Below are positions 26,989 through 38,100 of a stretch of 64,000 bases of DNA, piece after piece. This stretch comes from Tethya wilhelma (Eukaryota > Porifera > Demospongiae > Tethyida > Tethyidae), in contig CAXIPT010000002.1 of the NCBI GenBank assembly GCA_964030475.1, positions 3,721,959 to 3,785,958 of the forward strand. Reading direction: 5' to 3'. How positions within the stretch are numbered: position 1 is the first letter of the stretch; every line of letters begins with the position of its first letter. A model generated the notes under the pieces. That model was given only the letters and a program-made list of their open reading frames with translations. It ran no database searches and was not told the DNA's origin. Position numbers and translations under genes: made by a program.

Positions 26989-29900
26989 TACAGTGGTATG
27001 TCTCAGTGTCACAGTGAAGAGCACTTGTCACAGCAACAACACCAGCAGAGAGAAGTGCAGGTAATCATATGTTTGTTTTACCATACATGGTAATGTTAAC
27101 TTTTTTTCCCCCTCACCTCAAACATATGGTTAAATTCAAGAATGATGATCTTTACCCAAAAAAATCTGAAAGAATTTTGTCAGCAAGGTCTAGAAATGAT
27201 TTGGTAAAGGTCATCATACTACAAGCTTGATGTGGGTACCTAGTCTCAATCTTTCCGATAGCATATGCCTTATTCTCTGCATTCTATTAACCACACACTG
27301 TATATATATCTATAGCATTAATTTTATTAATTTTGTTTTGTTTTGTGCCCAAGTCTTTATTATTTTCAATCATCATTCTTGTTCACAAGCCCACTATACA
27401 TATTTGAATACCGTAGTTTGAGATATTTTCACGTTGAAAATATTCCGTATGTTAAAATTTCGCGTGTTTAATTTTCGTACATTCGTAGCGCCCGCATTAA
27501 TATTGGTAATAGGTCATCAAAATTTCGAGGGTTTAATTTTCGCACACAGCGACGGGTACGAAAATTTCTCCAATGCGAATATTAGTCAAATTACGGTATA
27601 ACCAAACTTTTATATTCCACCCTTACGTCCAGGTCTTTGAGGTTCTCATTCCCATGGACTCCTCTGCTCAAGACCATGTCGACCTTTACCCTCAGACCAC
27701 TGAACAAATCACCCTAGACCCCACCATACCACAACTAGTACCACCAGCCAGTGACCCCACAACTCAAGGTGCAACTGCAACAGCAACATCCTTAGCTACT
27801 GTACCTCAGTTACAAATCTCGCTAGCATCTTCATCATCGACGTTAGGCCCACCTCAGAAAGAAACGCTCGTGTCGAATCCTTCCAACACAACTTCCCACG
27901 TCTCAAGCACATATCACGGTTTTGTCTCTCACACTGTACCTGTGCACCATTCGGTCGTTGGTTATGGTGATGTTGCTTCGCAGGGGCATGCTCCTGCGTC
28001 CGATTTGGAACATTTGAGCATCCCGCTTGAAGTGGACGAGGACAACCTTCTTGCCGAGGGTACGGTGCAGGGAGGGGGAGAGGTGTCCCATTGCCCCGCA
28101 GGTTCTGTGTCACAGAGAAGTAGTATGGCTTCTTCGACGGCCAATGTCACGCTCGAGTGGGAAGCCTCGCCTCTCTGTCGGAGGGACTTGTTTCGTACCC
28201 ATTCGCGGAACGTATCCGAGACCCCTTCAGTTCCACCATTTTATAGTTCGAGCACCTCTTCAGCGTATCATTCGAGAAATAGCTCCTTAGGTTCGCAAAT
28301 GAGCAGTTCTTGTTTCGAGTCGGACAGTATGCTGAGTCAGCTGACAGATCTCGATGCTGGTTACCATGGCGATATGAAGCATCCAATCAGATTGCAGGAT
28401 TCGAGGTTTAGCCGACTCGGCGATTCTTCGCCCGTTTCGTACAGTAGTGACTTAAGTTTACATCATCACATGAATCAACCAATCGGAACGCACGATTCGT
28501 TAATGGGACTCGCCCCTGTTAATTTAGAAGATACGCTAAAGAACTTACCAATGGAGAGTATTGAGGAGCGTAAGAAAATGGCATCCATGAAGAGCTCTGA
28601 GTGGATTAAGAGACAGTTTGAAAGACACAGAGAGTCGTTGGTGCAGGTTAAAGTTAGCTCCAAGACCAAACATATTGTGCATTTCAACGTAAAGGCCGGT
28701 GATGTCATTATATGGGAGTTTGCTACTAAAAAGAAGGACATTGCTTTTGGTGAGTTGTGCAAGTTAACTGCATTATCATTGCATAGTCTGTGTATGAGAT
28801 TAATTTTTTTGTAGGTATAATTTAAGTTAAATAGCAGTGTAGATTAGTAATCATCCTAGAATAAGTTGTACAATAGAAAACGAGAAAACTGTCTGAGATA
28901 CTTACTAAATTTTTCAAATTTGATCGAATGCTTATCTCAAAGTGTTGTTAAATTTACTAGAGTTTTACATTAAGGTGAAGCATATTTTGTCATGGAACAT
29001 TTGGCCCATTCCTACTACTCTTCATTCCCCAATTAATTTTGTCCATGCCTGAAAGACTATAACAGTGAATTGGTATGGAGTATAATTGACTCTACATGCA
29101 TGCATGGTTGGTTATATTAACAGTCACCATTATCTGTTATCCTCCCCTGCACTTTGTTTGGTATACATGTATAACTGCACAAGAATGTGATACTGAAGTT
29201 GTGACTAACAAAACTTTTTTTTTTCTCTTCTCTTTCTCAAAGGTGTGCTGTTTGAAGCTACAGAAGTGGCCACGGAAGCAAGTCCTCTTCCAGACAGTCA
29301 TGAGGTAGCTACACGAATGAATGCAATACACAGATAATTATAATGCCATTGGTTAATAATTATTGTATAGCGGGAAAGTTTTGTGGTGTCAAACTTTCGT
29401 GGATGTCTTTAGTCAAACATTTTTGCGGTTCAGGTGTACGTTATGGAGAATTTCGCAGATATCACAAAAGTTAAACCCCGTGAAACTTCCCCACTATATT
29501 AAATTTTGTCATAACAATTTTGGATAAGTACTTAGTTGTTAATTTGAACATTTGTACTAGTTTGATTTGATTTTTTAATCATTTCTTTCAGTCGCTGGAG
29601 AAGAAGGTGTCTTCCATTTTACCGATATTCCGAATCAACTCTCACGGTCGTCCTACTGTTGGAACACACACAGCAGCTCAAGATGGCGTCTATGAGATCA
29701 TTTGGGACAATTCTTACTCAAGGTATATGGAAATTGATTCTGACTCTTGTATACAGCCGTGCACATTTAGAGAGTTACATTATTATTTTTGTCTTGAAAA
29801 ACAAACATGCTACAGTATATTAATTATACCTCAAATTGAGGTAACTTTTTTGGTTTGTTCAGTGTCTATTAATTTTGATATGCATGAAAATACAAGCCAG

Positions 29901-30315
29901 ATTGAAATATTTAGAAATGGATTTGTGATTTCCCAGTTACAACCCTGACCTTTAGTTTCCGTTGTACTGCTGCATGTGTGCGTGGGGGTTAATAATACTA
30001 CTGGAGATTCACACCTTGATTAATTGCTATAGCCATGTTTGGTTAATGCTATAATAACTTCCTCCAGTGTATAGGCATGCATTTACATAAATATTATGAT
30101 AGACATCCAGTGGGAGAGACATTGAAATATTATAATGAATTCCAAGAATGTTGTTAGTACCTTTGAATATCTGTTGAAGATTATGACTTAATCTTCTGAT
30201 TCTCAATAACTTCTTTTTTTTTCTTTTTTTTTTTATTAGGTTCTTTGCTAAGGATCTCTACTACAGAATTACAACTCAACCCTCAGTACCAAATGACAAC
30301 TATCTGCAGCAATAA
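19082..30315 (+). CDS. GOLD-domain protein
   Basis: Exons: 19082-19410, 26994-27060, 27633-28749, 29243-29304, 29592-29722 and 30240-30315, giving 593 residues in one phase. The first 500 residues are mostly low-complexity Ser/Thr/Gln-rich sequence. The C-terminus (from about 470) is a GOLD domain: [29 protein letters not shown], then [20 protein letters not shown] and [14 protein letters not shown] domains of this soluble type occur in FYCO1, SEC14L and ACBD3 proteins, where they bind membranes or vesicle-trafficking partners. A helical stretch before it ([20 protein letters not shown]) may be part of the fold. No FYVE, CRAL-TRIO or ACB domain is visible, so I cannot name the orthologue. The first intron is 7.6 kb, repeat-filled and interrupted by an N gap. 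Exon 1 and exon 2 join in phase across it. Confidence 0.75.
19658..19897. repeat. GT/GA and CA microsatellites around an assembly gap
   Basis: A GT run passes into a GA run, then 145 N at 19715-19859, then a CA run to 19897. The apparent coding frames through it are dinucleotide artefacts. Confidence 0.9.
20079..20640. repeat. tandem minisatellite, about 110-125 base unit
   Basis: Four diverged copies of a unit containing GCCTGTGTAAAGAAAGCAAA, then TCTAAACAAAAGCAT, then TTTTTCCATTTATCC. They start near 20079, 20315, 20428 and 20551, inside the first intron of the GOLD gene. Confidence 0.75.
20781..20841. repeat. (GT)n microsatellite
   Basis: Long uninterrupted GT run inside the first intron of the GOLD gene. 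It is preceded by imperfect GTGTCTGTGTGAAGG units. Confidence 0.9.
21005..21240. repeat. 92-base tandem repeat (GGTCTCCTACCACC family)
   Basis: Three nearly identical units start at about 21011, 21103 and 21194. Each holds GGTCTCCTACCACCCTCTGG, the hairpin-forming CCACCCTCTGGTGG, and a segment ending TCATGGCTATCTCTGTTGAC. A diverged copy lies at 21640-21670. More copies occur at 26745, 50679 and 52896, and in reverse at 53742 and 54778. Confidence 0.9.
21671..23800. other. intronic sequence, no gene seen
   Basis: Part of the GOLD gene's first intron. It holds short duplicated motifs (TTCTAGCTAGT... near 22570 and 22670; CACCTGAGTGGCTCTGT near 23560 and 23685) and GT and CA runs at 22841-22861 and 22960-23035. 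No exon is supported. Confidence 0.5.
23803..23865. repeat. (CA)n microsatellite
   Basis: CA run with a single GCGC interruption, inside the first intron of the GOLD gene. Confidence 0.9.
24050..24500. repeat. GAGTTATAACT/GTGT minisatellite
   Basis: Tandem, irregular units of GAGTTATAACTGTGTGTGTG. The core TTATAA is palindromic. The array is repeated at 25390-25590. Confidence 0.8.
25133..25215. repeat. 10-base minisatellite (CAGTATGCAG/CAGTACGCAG)
   Basis: About eight tandem copies of CAGTAYGCAG, with no spacers. It is not a CRISPR array. Confidence 0.9.
25269..25355 (-). pseudogene. stray exon fragment of an unknown gene
   Basis: Read on the minus strand, 29 codons ([20 protein letters not shown], then FKETAK) run from the N at 25356 to a good GTGAGC donor at 25268. 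The codon use and GC content differ sharply from the AT-rich intron around it. The helical pattern resembles a spectrin-type repeat, but the family is not established. No neighbouring exons are visible, so it is probably a misplaced contig end or a retained fragment. Confidence 0.45.
25928..25990. repeat. (CT)n microsatellite
   Basis: Uninterrupted CT run in the first intron of the GOLD gene. A shorter GA run lies at 26491-26524. Confidence 0.9.
26690..26925. repeat. 92-base repeat family, two to three copies
   Basis: Copies of the GGTCTCCTACCACC unit start near 26799 and 26890, with a diverged upstream portion at 26690-26760. The array ends shortly before the CT-rich splice acceptor of GOLD exon 2. 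Confidence 0.85.
27409..27600. mobile_element. MITE with TACCGTARTTTGA termini
   Basis: Begins TACCGTAGTTTGAGATATTT and ends with its inverted counterpart GTCAAATTACGGTA. It is non-coding, lies directly upstream of the main GOLD-gene exon, and is flanked by TA. Confidence 0.7.
29366..29498. mobile_element. MITE of the TATAGCGGGAAA family
   Basis: Begins TATAGCGGGAAAGTTTTG and ends AACTTCCCCACTATA, an imperfect inverted repeat. It lies in a GOLD-gene intron. Confidence 0.7.
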
Positions 30316-30566
30316 TAAAATTAATAGCGATTGTTTGTGTATAGATTGCAAAAGATAGTTACTTGTTTTAGTATAATAAACATTTACTGTCATAAAGCTC
30401 AGAACTTGACGTATCCTCAGATCACGTATATATCAGCTAGCAATTACTCGCCCACGCCCATCTACTACGCATGCGCAGATTGACTACCCTGTCGGCGAAA
30501 TTTCAATTAGTCGACCTCACCCAAAGTTATATAGCACTAGCTTGCTCGCTTTGATTTTGAACAATC

Positions 30567-33184
30567 ATGGGTAGCTGTAACTGCTGTATAAAGAAGCCTT
30601 CAAGGCCTGTCCCAAAGTATCCTCCTCAAGATGAAACACCGTCTCCAAGACAGCGCCGCAAAGGACACAGATCTTCCACGTCTGGCAAGAAAGTTTGTGT
30701 AGAAAAGAAGCTACAAACTCGTCTAGTGAGTGTGGACTATTCTAGTGTTAGTGACTCTGTAAGTTCTTTGGAATGTCCTGCCAGTGTATTAAGTAGAAAT
30801 GAAATCAATAATGCTATGCCTTTGCATGATGATGAACATGGCCATGCATCAAAGCCAGTTACACAGCCTGTGAGATCTAGAGTTGAAGTATTGGCCAGTA
30901 CAAAACACCTTGATACTACTAGTACTAGTACTGCTCTTGCCACGTCAGATAAGGACGAATCCGTATCATCAACTTCCAACGAGAGTGATGACTTTACCTG
31001 CATTGCCAAAAGTGTTCAATTTCCTCCAAATAAAAGTCCCAGTGACTCTGCTTCCAATGGAGAAGCCTCTGTCACTGTTCCCATTTCTAAACCTCATGAG
31101 AAGTGCAAGGAAAGTAGTTCTGCTACAATTTTGGTTCACGAAAATCATATTCCCTTGTTACTAGAAACACTAGCAAACTACGCCAGCAGATGGAGACAAA
31201 TTGGAATATTCTTAGGGTTTTCAGCCAATGAGCTTGATGTGATTGCCTCTGAGCCAAAGCTCTTTGTAAATGCTCCAAAAAGTTGGTTGGCAGAGATGCT
31301 CAGGGAGTGGGTTACGTGGAGCCCACGGACACAACATGGCAAGCATGCCACCCTCCAAGATTTAGTCAAAGCTCTTCAAAGCAAGACTGTTGGATTAGCG
31401 GCTGTTGCTGAAGAACTAAAGAAAGCAATCAAAAGTAAGATGCCATTGGCTAAAATCTTACTAATCCATGTAGCACCAAATGACATTATTCTTTATTGCA
31501 GGTACTACTAAGACCAAGACTAATCCTTCACAAAACATCCCTCAGAAAGATTCTGTTGTCCGAGAGTTAAAGCCACCAGATCTGTCAGCTTCTGCTCTGG
31601 AACACTATGCCTACTACCTTCGATCTTACTACACATGCAAAAGAGAACTAGCTGATAAATGGCCAGAAATAGAAGCTAAGAAGTATATCAGGTTAGCTGT
31701 AGTCAGTAATGAATATTCTGGTCGAGCTGATTTAGAAGAATTTCGAGAAGCAACAATCCATGGGTCTATTGACGATATTGTAAAATCTAAAGCTCCTTTT
31801 GAATTTACTGATTTGCTAAAACCTAACCGATTGCAAACTTTACTGCCTCCTCCAAAGCCAGGGAGTACTTTACCTCCTCCTCGACCCCCTAAGAGTAATT
31901 TACTACCTCCTCGACCCCCTAAGAGTAATTTATCTCCTCCTCAACCCCCTAAAGGACAACTAGTTGAGTATAATTATAAAGAGTGTCCTATAAGACGTCT
32001 TCTTTTAGAAGGGGCTCCTGGGATTGGTAAGTCCACCATGTCATGGGAGGTTTGCCGTAAATGGGGAAATGGAGAGCTTTTCCAAGAGTACTCCCTGGTC
32101 GTCATGCTTCGATTCCGTGACTCATGGGTCCAAAAGGTCAGAAGGCTATCAGATATGTTCCGTTTCCCAGGTGAGCCTGAAATGCAGCAAGAAGTAGCTA
32201 GGCAAATCAGACAAACACAAGGAAAAGATGTGCTGTTTGTTCTTGAAGGATTTGATGAAGCACCAGCTTCGTTCAGAGAAACAGACTCTTTATTCTTTGA
32301 GCTTTTTGAAGGATCTCTCCTTCCAAATGCCACAGTAATAGTGACAACTCGTCCCAGTGCTAGTTATGATCTTCGAAAATGTTGTAAAGGTGATTCGTCA
32401 CGAAGAATTGAAGTGCTAGGATTTGGAAAGAAGGAAATTGATGAGTACATTGAAACTCACTTTAGCCAAAGCACTCTTTCGGTGGAAGATTTTCACAAGT
32501 ACCTTGAGCTTTATCCTCACATCTATAGCATGATGTATGTCCCATTGAACAGTGCTATAGTCATACACGTGTATCAAGACTGTAAATCAACTTCCACTCT
32601 AGTCCCTCAAACTATGACCCAACTTTACACAGCACTTGTCAAAACATTGCTCCTTCGCTACCTAAAAGACAGAAAAGAATACCAAGATCTTCAGATAGAT
32701 GATTTCAGTGACTTGCCTCAGCCTGTTTTGATTAAATTTGGTCAAGTATGCCAGTTAGCATATGATGGCGTTACTAAGCCAGTGAAACAGATAATTTTTT
32801 CTGGTCTTTCAAAAGATTTTGACACCCTTGGTCTAATGCAGTCTGTTTCTGAGCTTTACATTGACAAAGGAGCTTCAGTGTCTCATAACTTTCTTCATCT
32901 CACTATCCAAGAGTTCCTAGCTGCTTATCATCTTTCAACACTTAGTGAAGATGAACAAGTAGCTTTTCTGAATGAGGATTTTGAGAATCAAACACAAATG
33001 ACAAAGTTCTTCGCTGGTCTTTGTGTGCAAAACCCAACAACACTTTGTACAGTTCTTGAAAAGAGGAAAAACTGCGCCCATGATAGACAATGGAATATTC
33101 AATTATCTGAGCTTCACTTGCTGTTTGAATTACACAATCCTCAAATATTGCAGGCCAGTGTTTTTGAGTCTCAAAACCCATTTA
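30567..33184 (+). CDS. NLR receptor 1: DEATH-NACHT, 3' end missing
   Basis: Intracellular sensor-type protein. Exon 1 is 30567-31434 and exon 2 starts at 31502; phases agree. Residues 1-10 (MGSCNCCIKK) resemble a Src-type N-myristoylation/palmitoylation signal. A Ser-rich region follows. The DEATH domain is at about 192-285 (GIFLGFSANELDVIA, WLAEMLREWVTW). A proline-rich stretch at about 400-440 has three tandem PPRPPKSN-like units that are absent from the other two NLRs. The NACHT Walker A motif GAPGIGKST is at about 460. The Walker B-like LEGFDEAP has Glu where NACHT proteins usually have Asp. TTRPSAS follows as the sensor segment, and HNFLHLTIQEFLAAYHLS marks the helical end of the NACHT module. 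About 850 residues are visible before the N at 33185. The leucine-rich repeats expected from the paralogues are missing, probably an assembly break and not a biological truncation. Confidence 0.9.
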
Positions 33185-33185
33185 N

Positions 33186-33218
<33 letters not shown>

Positions 33219-33265
33219 ATGTGCATGTGTGTGAAGTCATTTGTATTCTCCATCTCCCACTCTAG

Positions 33266-33907
<642 letters not shown>

Positions 33908-34481
33908 TTGTGTGTGTGTGCGCATGCATGCATGGCGTGCGTGCGTGCGTGGATGCGTGTGTGTTTGTGCGTGCATGCGTGCATGAGTGTGTGCGTGCAC
34001 CCATGTTTTGTGTTGAAATTAAAATTTTGTTTACCATTTCAAACTAGGTTAGCTAAACATACCATCACAGATGATAATAAACAAACTGAGACTATTTTTA
34101 CAAACACCTATAATTTTGTTATTATAATATCATGCAAAATCCAATATTTTTCATTCACCACTGGATCTGTTTGTTTAGTAAAATGCATGTGAATATATAT
34201 ATTCTATAACTTTATGATAGTTGTTAGTTGTTGTACATTCAGCTAATCTTGAAAGTGTATTGCACAAAATTAATAAATATGCATGAGTCAGTCAGGCTGT
34301 CCATTCTGACTCATGATTTGTAACTACATAATCAGTAACTTTGCTTTAATATTGAATAACCAGAGGGTTACATATAAACTTTATACTGGCATTTTGCTTA
34401 GCAGTGACTCCAACTAGTGTGTCAGTGTATGCATTACAACTTGACAAGATCATTAACCAGCCATACTCTCTGACATGCCTG
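33908..34481. other. intergenic before NLR2
   Basis: A GTGTGCGTGCATGC-type purine/pyrimidine run at 33910-34003, then AT-rich sequence. No gene is seen. An in-frame ATG at 34404 could extend NLR2, but the MGSC start at 34482 matches NLR1. Confidence 0.6.
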
Positions 34482-37400
34482 ATGGGTAGCTGTCTAAAGA
34501 AGCCTTCAAGACCAGTCCCAAAGTATCCTCTTCAAGATGAATCACCGTCTCCAAGACAGCACCACAAAGGACACAGATCTTCCATTGCTGGCAAGAAAGT
34601 TTATTTTAAAAAGAAGCTACCAACTCGTTCTGTGGGTGTGGATTCTGGTTCATGTTCTAGTATCAATGGCTCTGTAAGTTCTTTAGAAGATAATACCAAT
34701 GGAAATGAAATGCATGCAACGTCTTCACAACCTGGTAACCAGAGTAGATTACTCACTACGAATCAAGCAACTCAATTGCAAACTAGTTTTGGAATATCAG
34801 TCCCTATACCTGACATTCATACTTGTACTAGTTCAGCTACTAGATTGACTGAAATAGAACATGAATATTTATCATCAACTTTAAGTGATCATGAGTCTAA
34901 TGAGAATGAATTTACAACCCAGGAGCAATCAAATAATACAACTCTATGTGCAAGCAAACACGGTATAAAATGCAAGAGAACGAGAATATTGGCTCAAGAA
35001 AGTCACATTCCAGTGTTACTGGAAATGCTAGCAAACTACGCCAGCAAATGGAAAGAAATTGGAATATTCTTAGGTTTTTCGGCCAATGAGCTTGATGTGA
35101 TAACCTCTGAGCCAATGCTCTTTGTAAATGCTCCCAAAAGTTGGTTGGCAGAGATGCTCAGGATGTGGGTTACATGGAGCCCACAGACACAACATGGCAA
35201 GCATGCCACCCTCCAAGATTTAGTCAAAGCTCTTCAAAGCAAGACTGTTGGATTAGCAGCTGTTGCTGAAGAAGTAAAGAAAATAATCGAAAGTAAGACT
35301 ACTAAAAATTTGATTGATCCATGTATAACGCTAAAATTAGTGATATTCATTGTTTATTATAGGTACAGCTAAAACAAAAACTCCTTCACAGAATATCCCA
35401 GCTCAGAAAGATTCTGTTGTCATCCGAGAGTTAAAGCCACCAGATTTGTCTGCTTCTGCTCTTGAACACTATGCCTACTACCTTCGATCTTACTTCACAT
35501 GCAATAGAGAACCAACTGACAAGTGGCCAGCAAAGAAGTACATCAGGTTAGCTTTAGTCAGTTGTAAATATCCCGGTCGTACTTATTTGAAGGAACTTCT
35601 TGAAGCAACAATCCATGGGTCTATTGACGGTATTTTAAAATCCAAAACCCCTTTTGAGTTTTGTGATTTGCTAAAACCTAACGTATATGATGGTAAAGAG
35701 CATTCTATAAGACGTCTTCTTTTAGAAGGGGCTCCTGGGATTGGTAAGTCCACCATGATGTGGGAGGTTTGCCGTAAATGGGGCAATGGAGAGCTTTTTC
35801 AAGAGTACTTCCTGGTCATCATGCTTCGATTCCGTGACTCATGGGTCCAAAAAGTCAAAAAGTTATCGGATATGTTCCGTTACCCCATAGACCCTGAAAT
35901 GCAACAAGAAGTTGCTAAGCAAATCATACAAACACAAGGGAAAGGTGTACTATTTGTTCTTGAAGGATTTGATGAAGCACCAGCTTCGTTCAGAAAAACA
36001 GACTCCTTGTTTTTTGAGCTTTTTGAAGGATCTCTCCTTCCAAATGCCACAGTAATAGGGACAACTCATCCCAGTGCTACATACGATCTTCGTAGATGTT
36101 GTAAAGGTGAGTCATCACGAAGAATTGAAGTGCTAGGATTTGGAAAGAAGGAAATCAATGAGTACATTGAAGCTCACTTTAGCCAAAGCACTCTTTCTGT
36201 TGAAGATTTTCACAAGTATCTTGAGCTTTATCCTCACATCTATAGCATGATGTATGTCCCATTGAACAGTGCTATAGTCACGTACGTGTATCAAGACTGT
36301 AAATCAACTTCCACTCTAGTCCCTCAAACCATGACCCAACTTTACACAGCATTTGTCAAAACATTGCTCCTTCGCTACCTAAAAGACAGAAAAGAATACC
36401 AAGATCTTCAGATAGATGATTTTAATGACTTACCTCAGCCAGTTATAATAAAGTTCAGTCAAGTATGCCAGTTAGCTTATCGTGGAATTACTAAGCCAGC
36501 AAAAGAAATAATTTTCTCAGGCCTTCCAAAAGATTTTGACTCCCTTGGTCTAATGCAGTGTGCTTCTGAGCTTTACATTGACAAAGGAGCTTCAGTGTCT
36601 CATAACTTTCTTCATCTCACTATCCAAGAGTTCCTAGCTGCTTATCATCTTTCAACACTTAGTGAAGATGAACAAGTAGCTTTTTTTGAGAAGAATTTTA
36701 AGAGACAAACGCAAATGACAAAGTTCTTAGCTGGTCTTTGCGAACAAAACCCAATACCGCTTTGTACAAATCTTGAAAAGAAGAAAAAGTGCACACCTGA
36801 TGGATGTTGGAATATTGAAATGGCAGAGCTCCACTTGCTCTTTGAATTACATAATCCTCACATTCTGCAGTCCAGTGTGTTTGCCATTGAGTCTCAAAAT
36901 CCTTTGTTTAGTTTTAATAATTATGATGATGGTGAAGACAATAATATTATTATTGGAAAAACTTACCAGTTTACACCACTTGACTTTTACGTACTAAGCT
37001 ACATCATTTCAGTTTCCAATTGCAAGTGGACTGTAGACATGTCTTCTACATTTGATAATTCATTAACTTTCAGCAATGTCATTAAAGGATTTTCTATGCA
37101 TCAGCATCAAGAAAGTAACTTTGGACCACTAGTAAATATTAGTGCATTGGACTTAGAAGTAGTTGATGTCAATGATCTTATCATGTTGGCTTCATTTCCA
37201 AATCTAGAACATTTGTCCATTAAATGTCTTGCTAATCATGCTACATTAAATACACTTCTTACTTGTCTACCTAATCCACAGACTTCATTAACCGTGTATC
37301 AATTGAAAGTGTGTGGTGACAAGGAATGTAAGGTTCTAGTTGATTTACTTGCTTCTCGACACTGTAGTGTCCATAATGTTATCATTGAACAAGTTATGGC

Positions 37401-38099
37401 CAATTGTGTTCAGTATGTTATAGATGGTATTTTAAGAAACAAAATGTCTTCTCTTCATAGACTTACCATAATAAATTCAACATGTAGCTCATCTGATGTA
37501 GCTAGCCTCACATCACTGTTGGAATCAAGCACAACTTTTAGTAACCTTGAAACCAGCCTTTGCATTTTAAAATTTTGTGATGTAGTTTGCTTGGCAAACT
37601 TTAAGTCATTCGGAAAGAAAACCACACTGAAGTCTCTTTGTACTGATATTGTTCCACAGGATGTTGACTGTCATGTTGATTCACTTCATAAATATAGAGC
37701 TTGCGAAAGTTTGTCTCTAAAGGCTAATCACGATCTTAGACATGTCAATGTACTACAGTCAATGGAGCTTAATAACAAAACTTTGGTAAAGTTACAGATA
37801 CATCGTGGTGCTCTTCACAGTCAGGGTGTAATTGCTCTCTTAGCTGAAGTACTGCAAAACAATTTAGACCTTAAAGAATTAAATCTTAATGGTAACTCTA
37901 TTAGCAATGATGGAGCTACTGCATTAGCTGAAAAACTAAAGATTGATTCATCACTCCACACCTTGTTTCTTTATAATAACTCTATTGGCAATGAAGGAGC
38001 TACTGCATTAGCTGAAGGACTAAAAAGCAACTCAAGACTAGAATACTTGTATCTTGATGGTAACTCTATTGGCAATGAAGGAGCTACTGCATTAGCTGA
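34482..38099 (+). CDS. NLR receptor 2: DEATH-NACHT-LRR, 3' end missing
   Basis: Exons 34482-35292 and 35363-38099 agree in phase, about 1183 residues to the N at 38100. I chose the start MGSCLKKPSRP because it aligns with the NLR1 N-terminus; it again looks like an acylation signal. A DEATH domain lies at about 175-270 (GIFLGFSANELDVIT). The NACHT domain has Walker A GAPGIGKST (about 393) and Walker B-like LEGFDEAP (about 468). The sensor segment reads GTTHPSAT, with His where NLR1 and NLR3 have Arg. The C-terminal half has a diverged LRR region and then three regular 28-residue ribonuclease-inhibitor-type repeats (LNGNSISNDGATALAEKL and similar). It lacks the proline-rich insert of NLR1. The ORF stops at an N within near-identical LRR units, an obvious place for assembly collapse. 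Confidence 0.9.
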
Positions 38100-38100
38100 N

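Noticed and set aside
27796..28386. Antisense frames within the main GOLD-gene exon
   Set aside because: The exon is less AT-rich than its surroundings and so has few stops on either strand. The sense frame is fixed by phase with five other exons.
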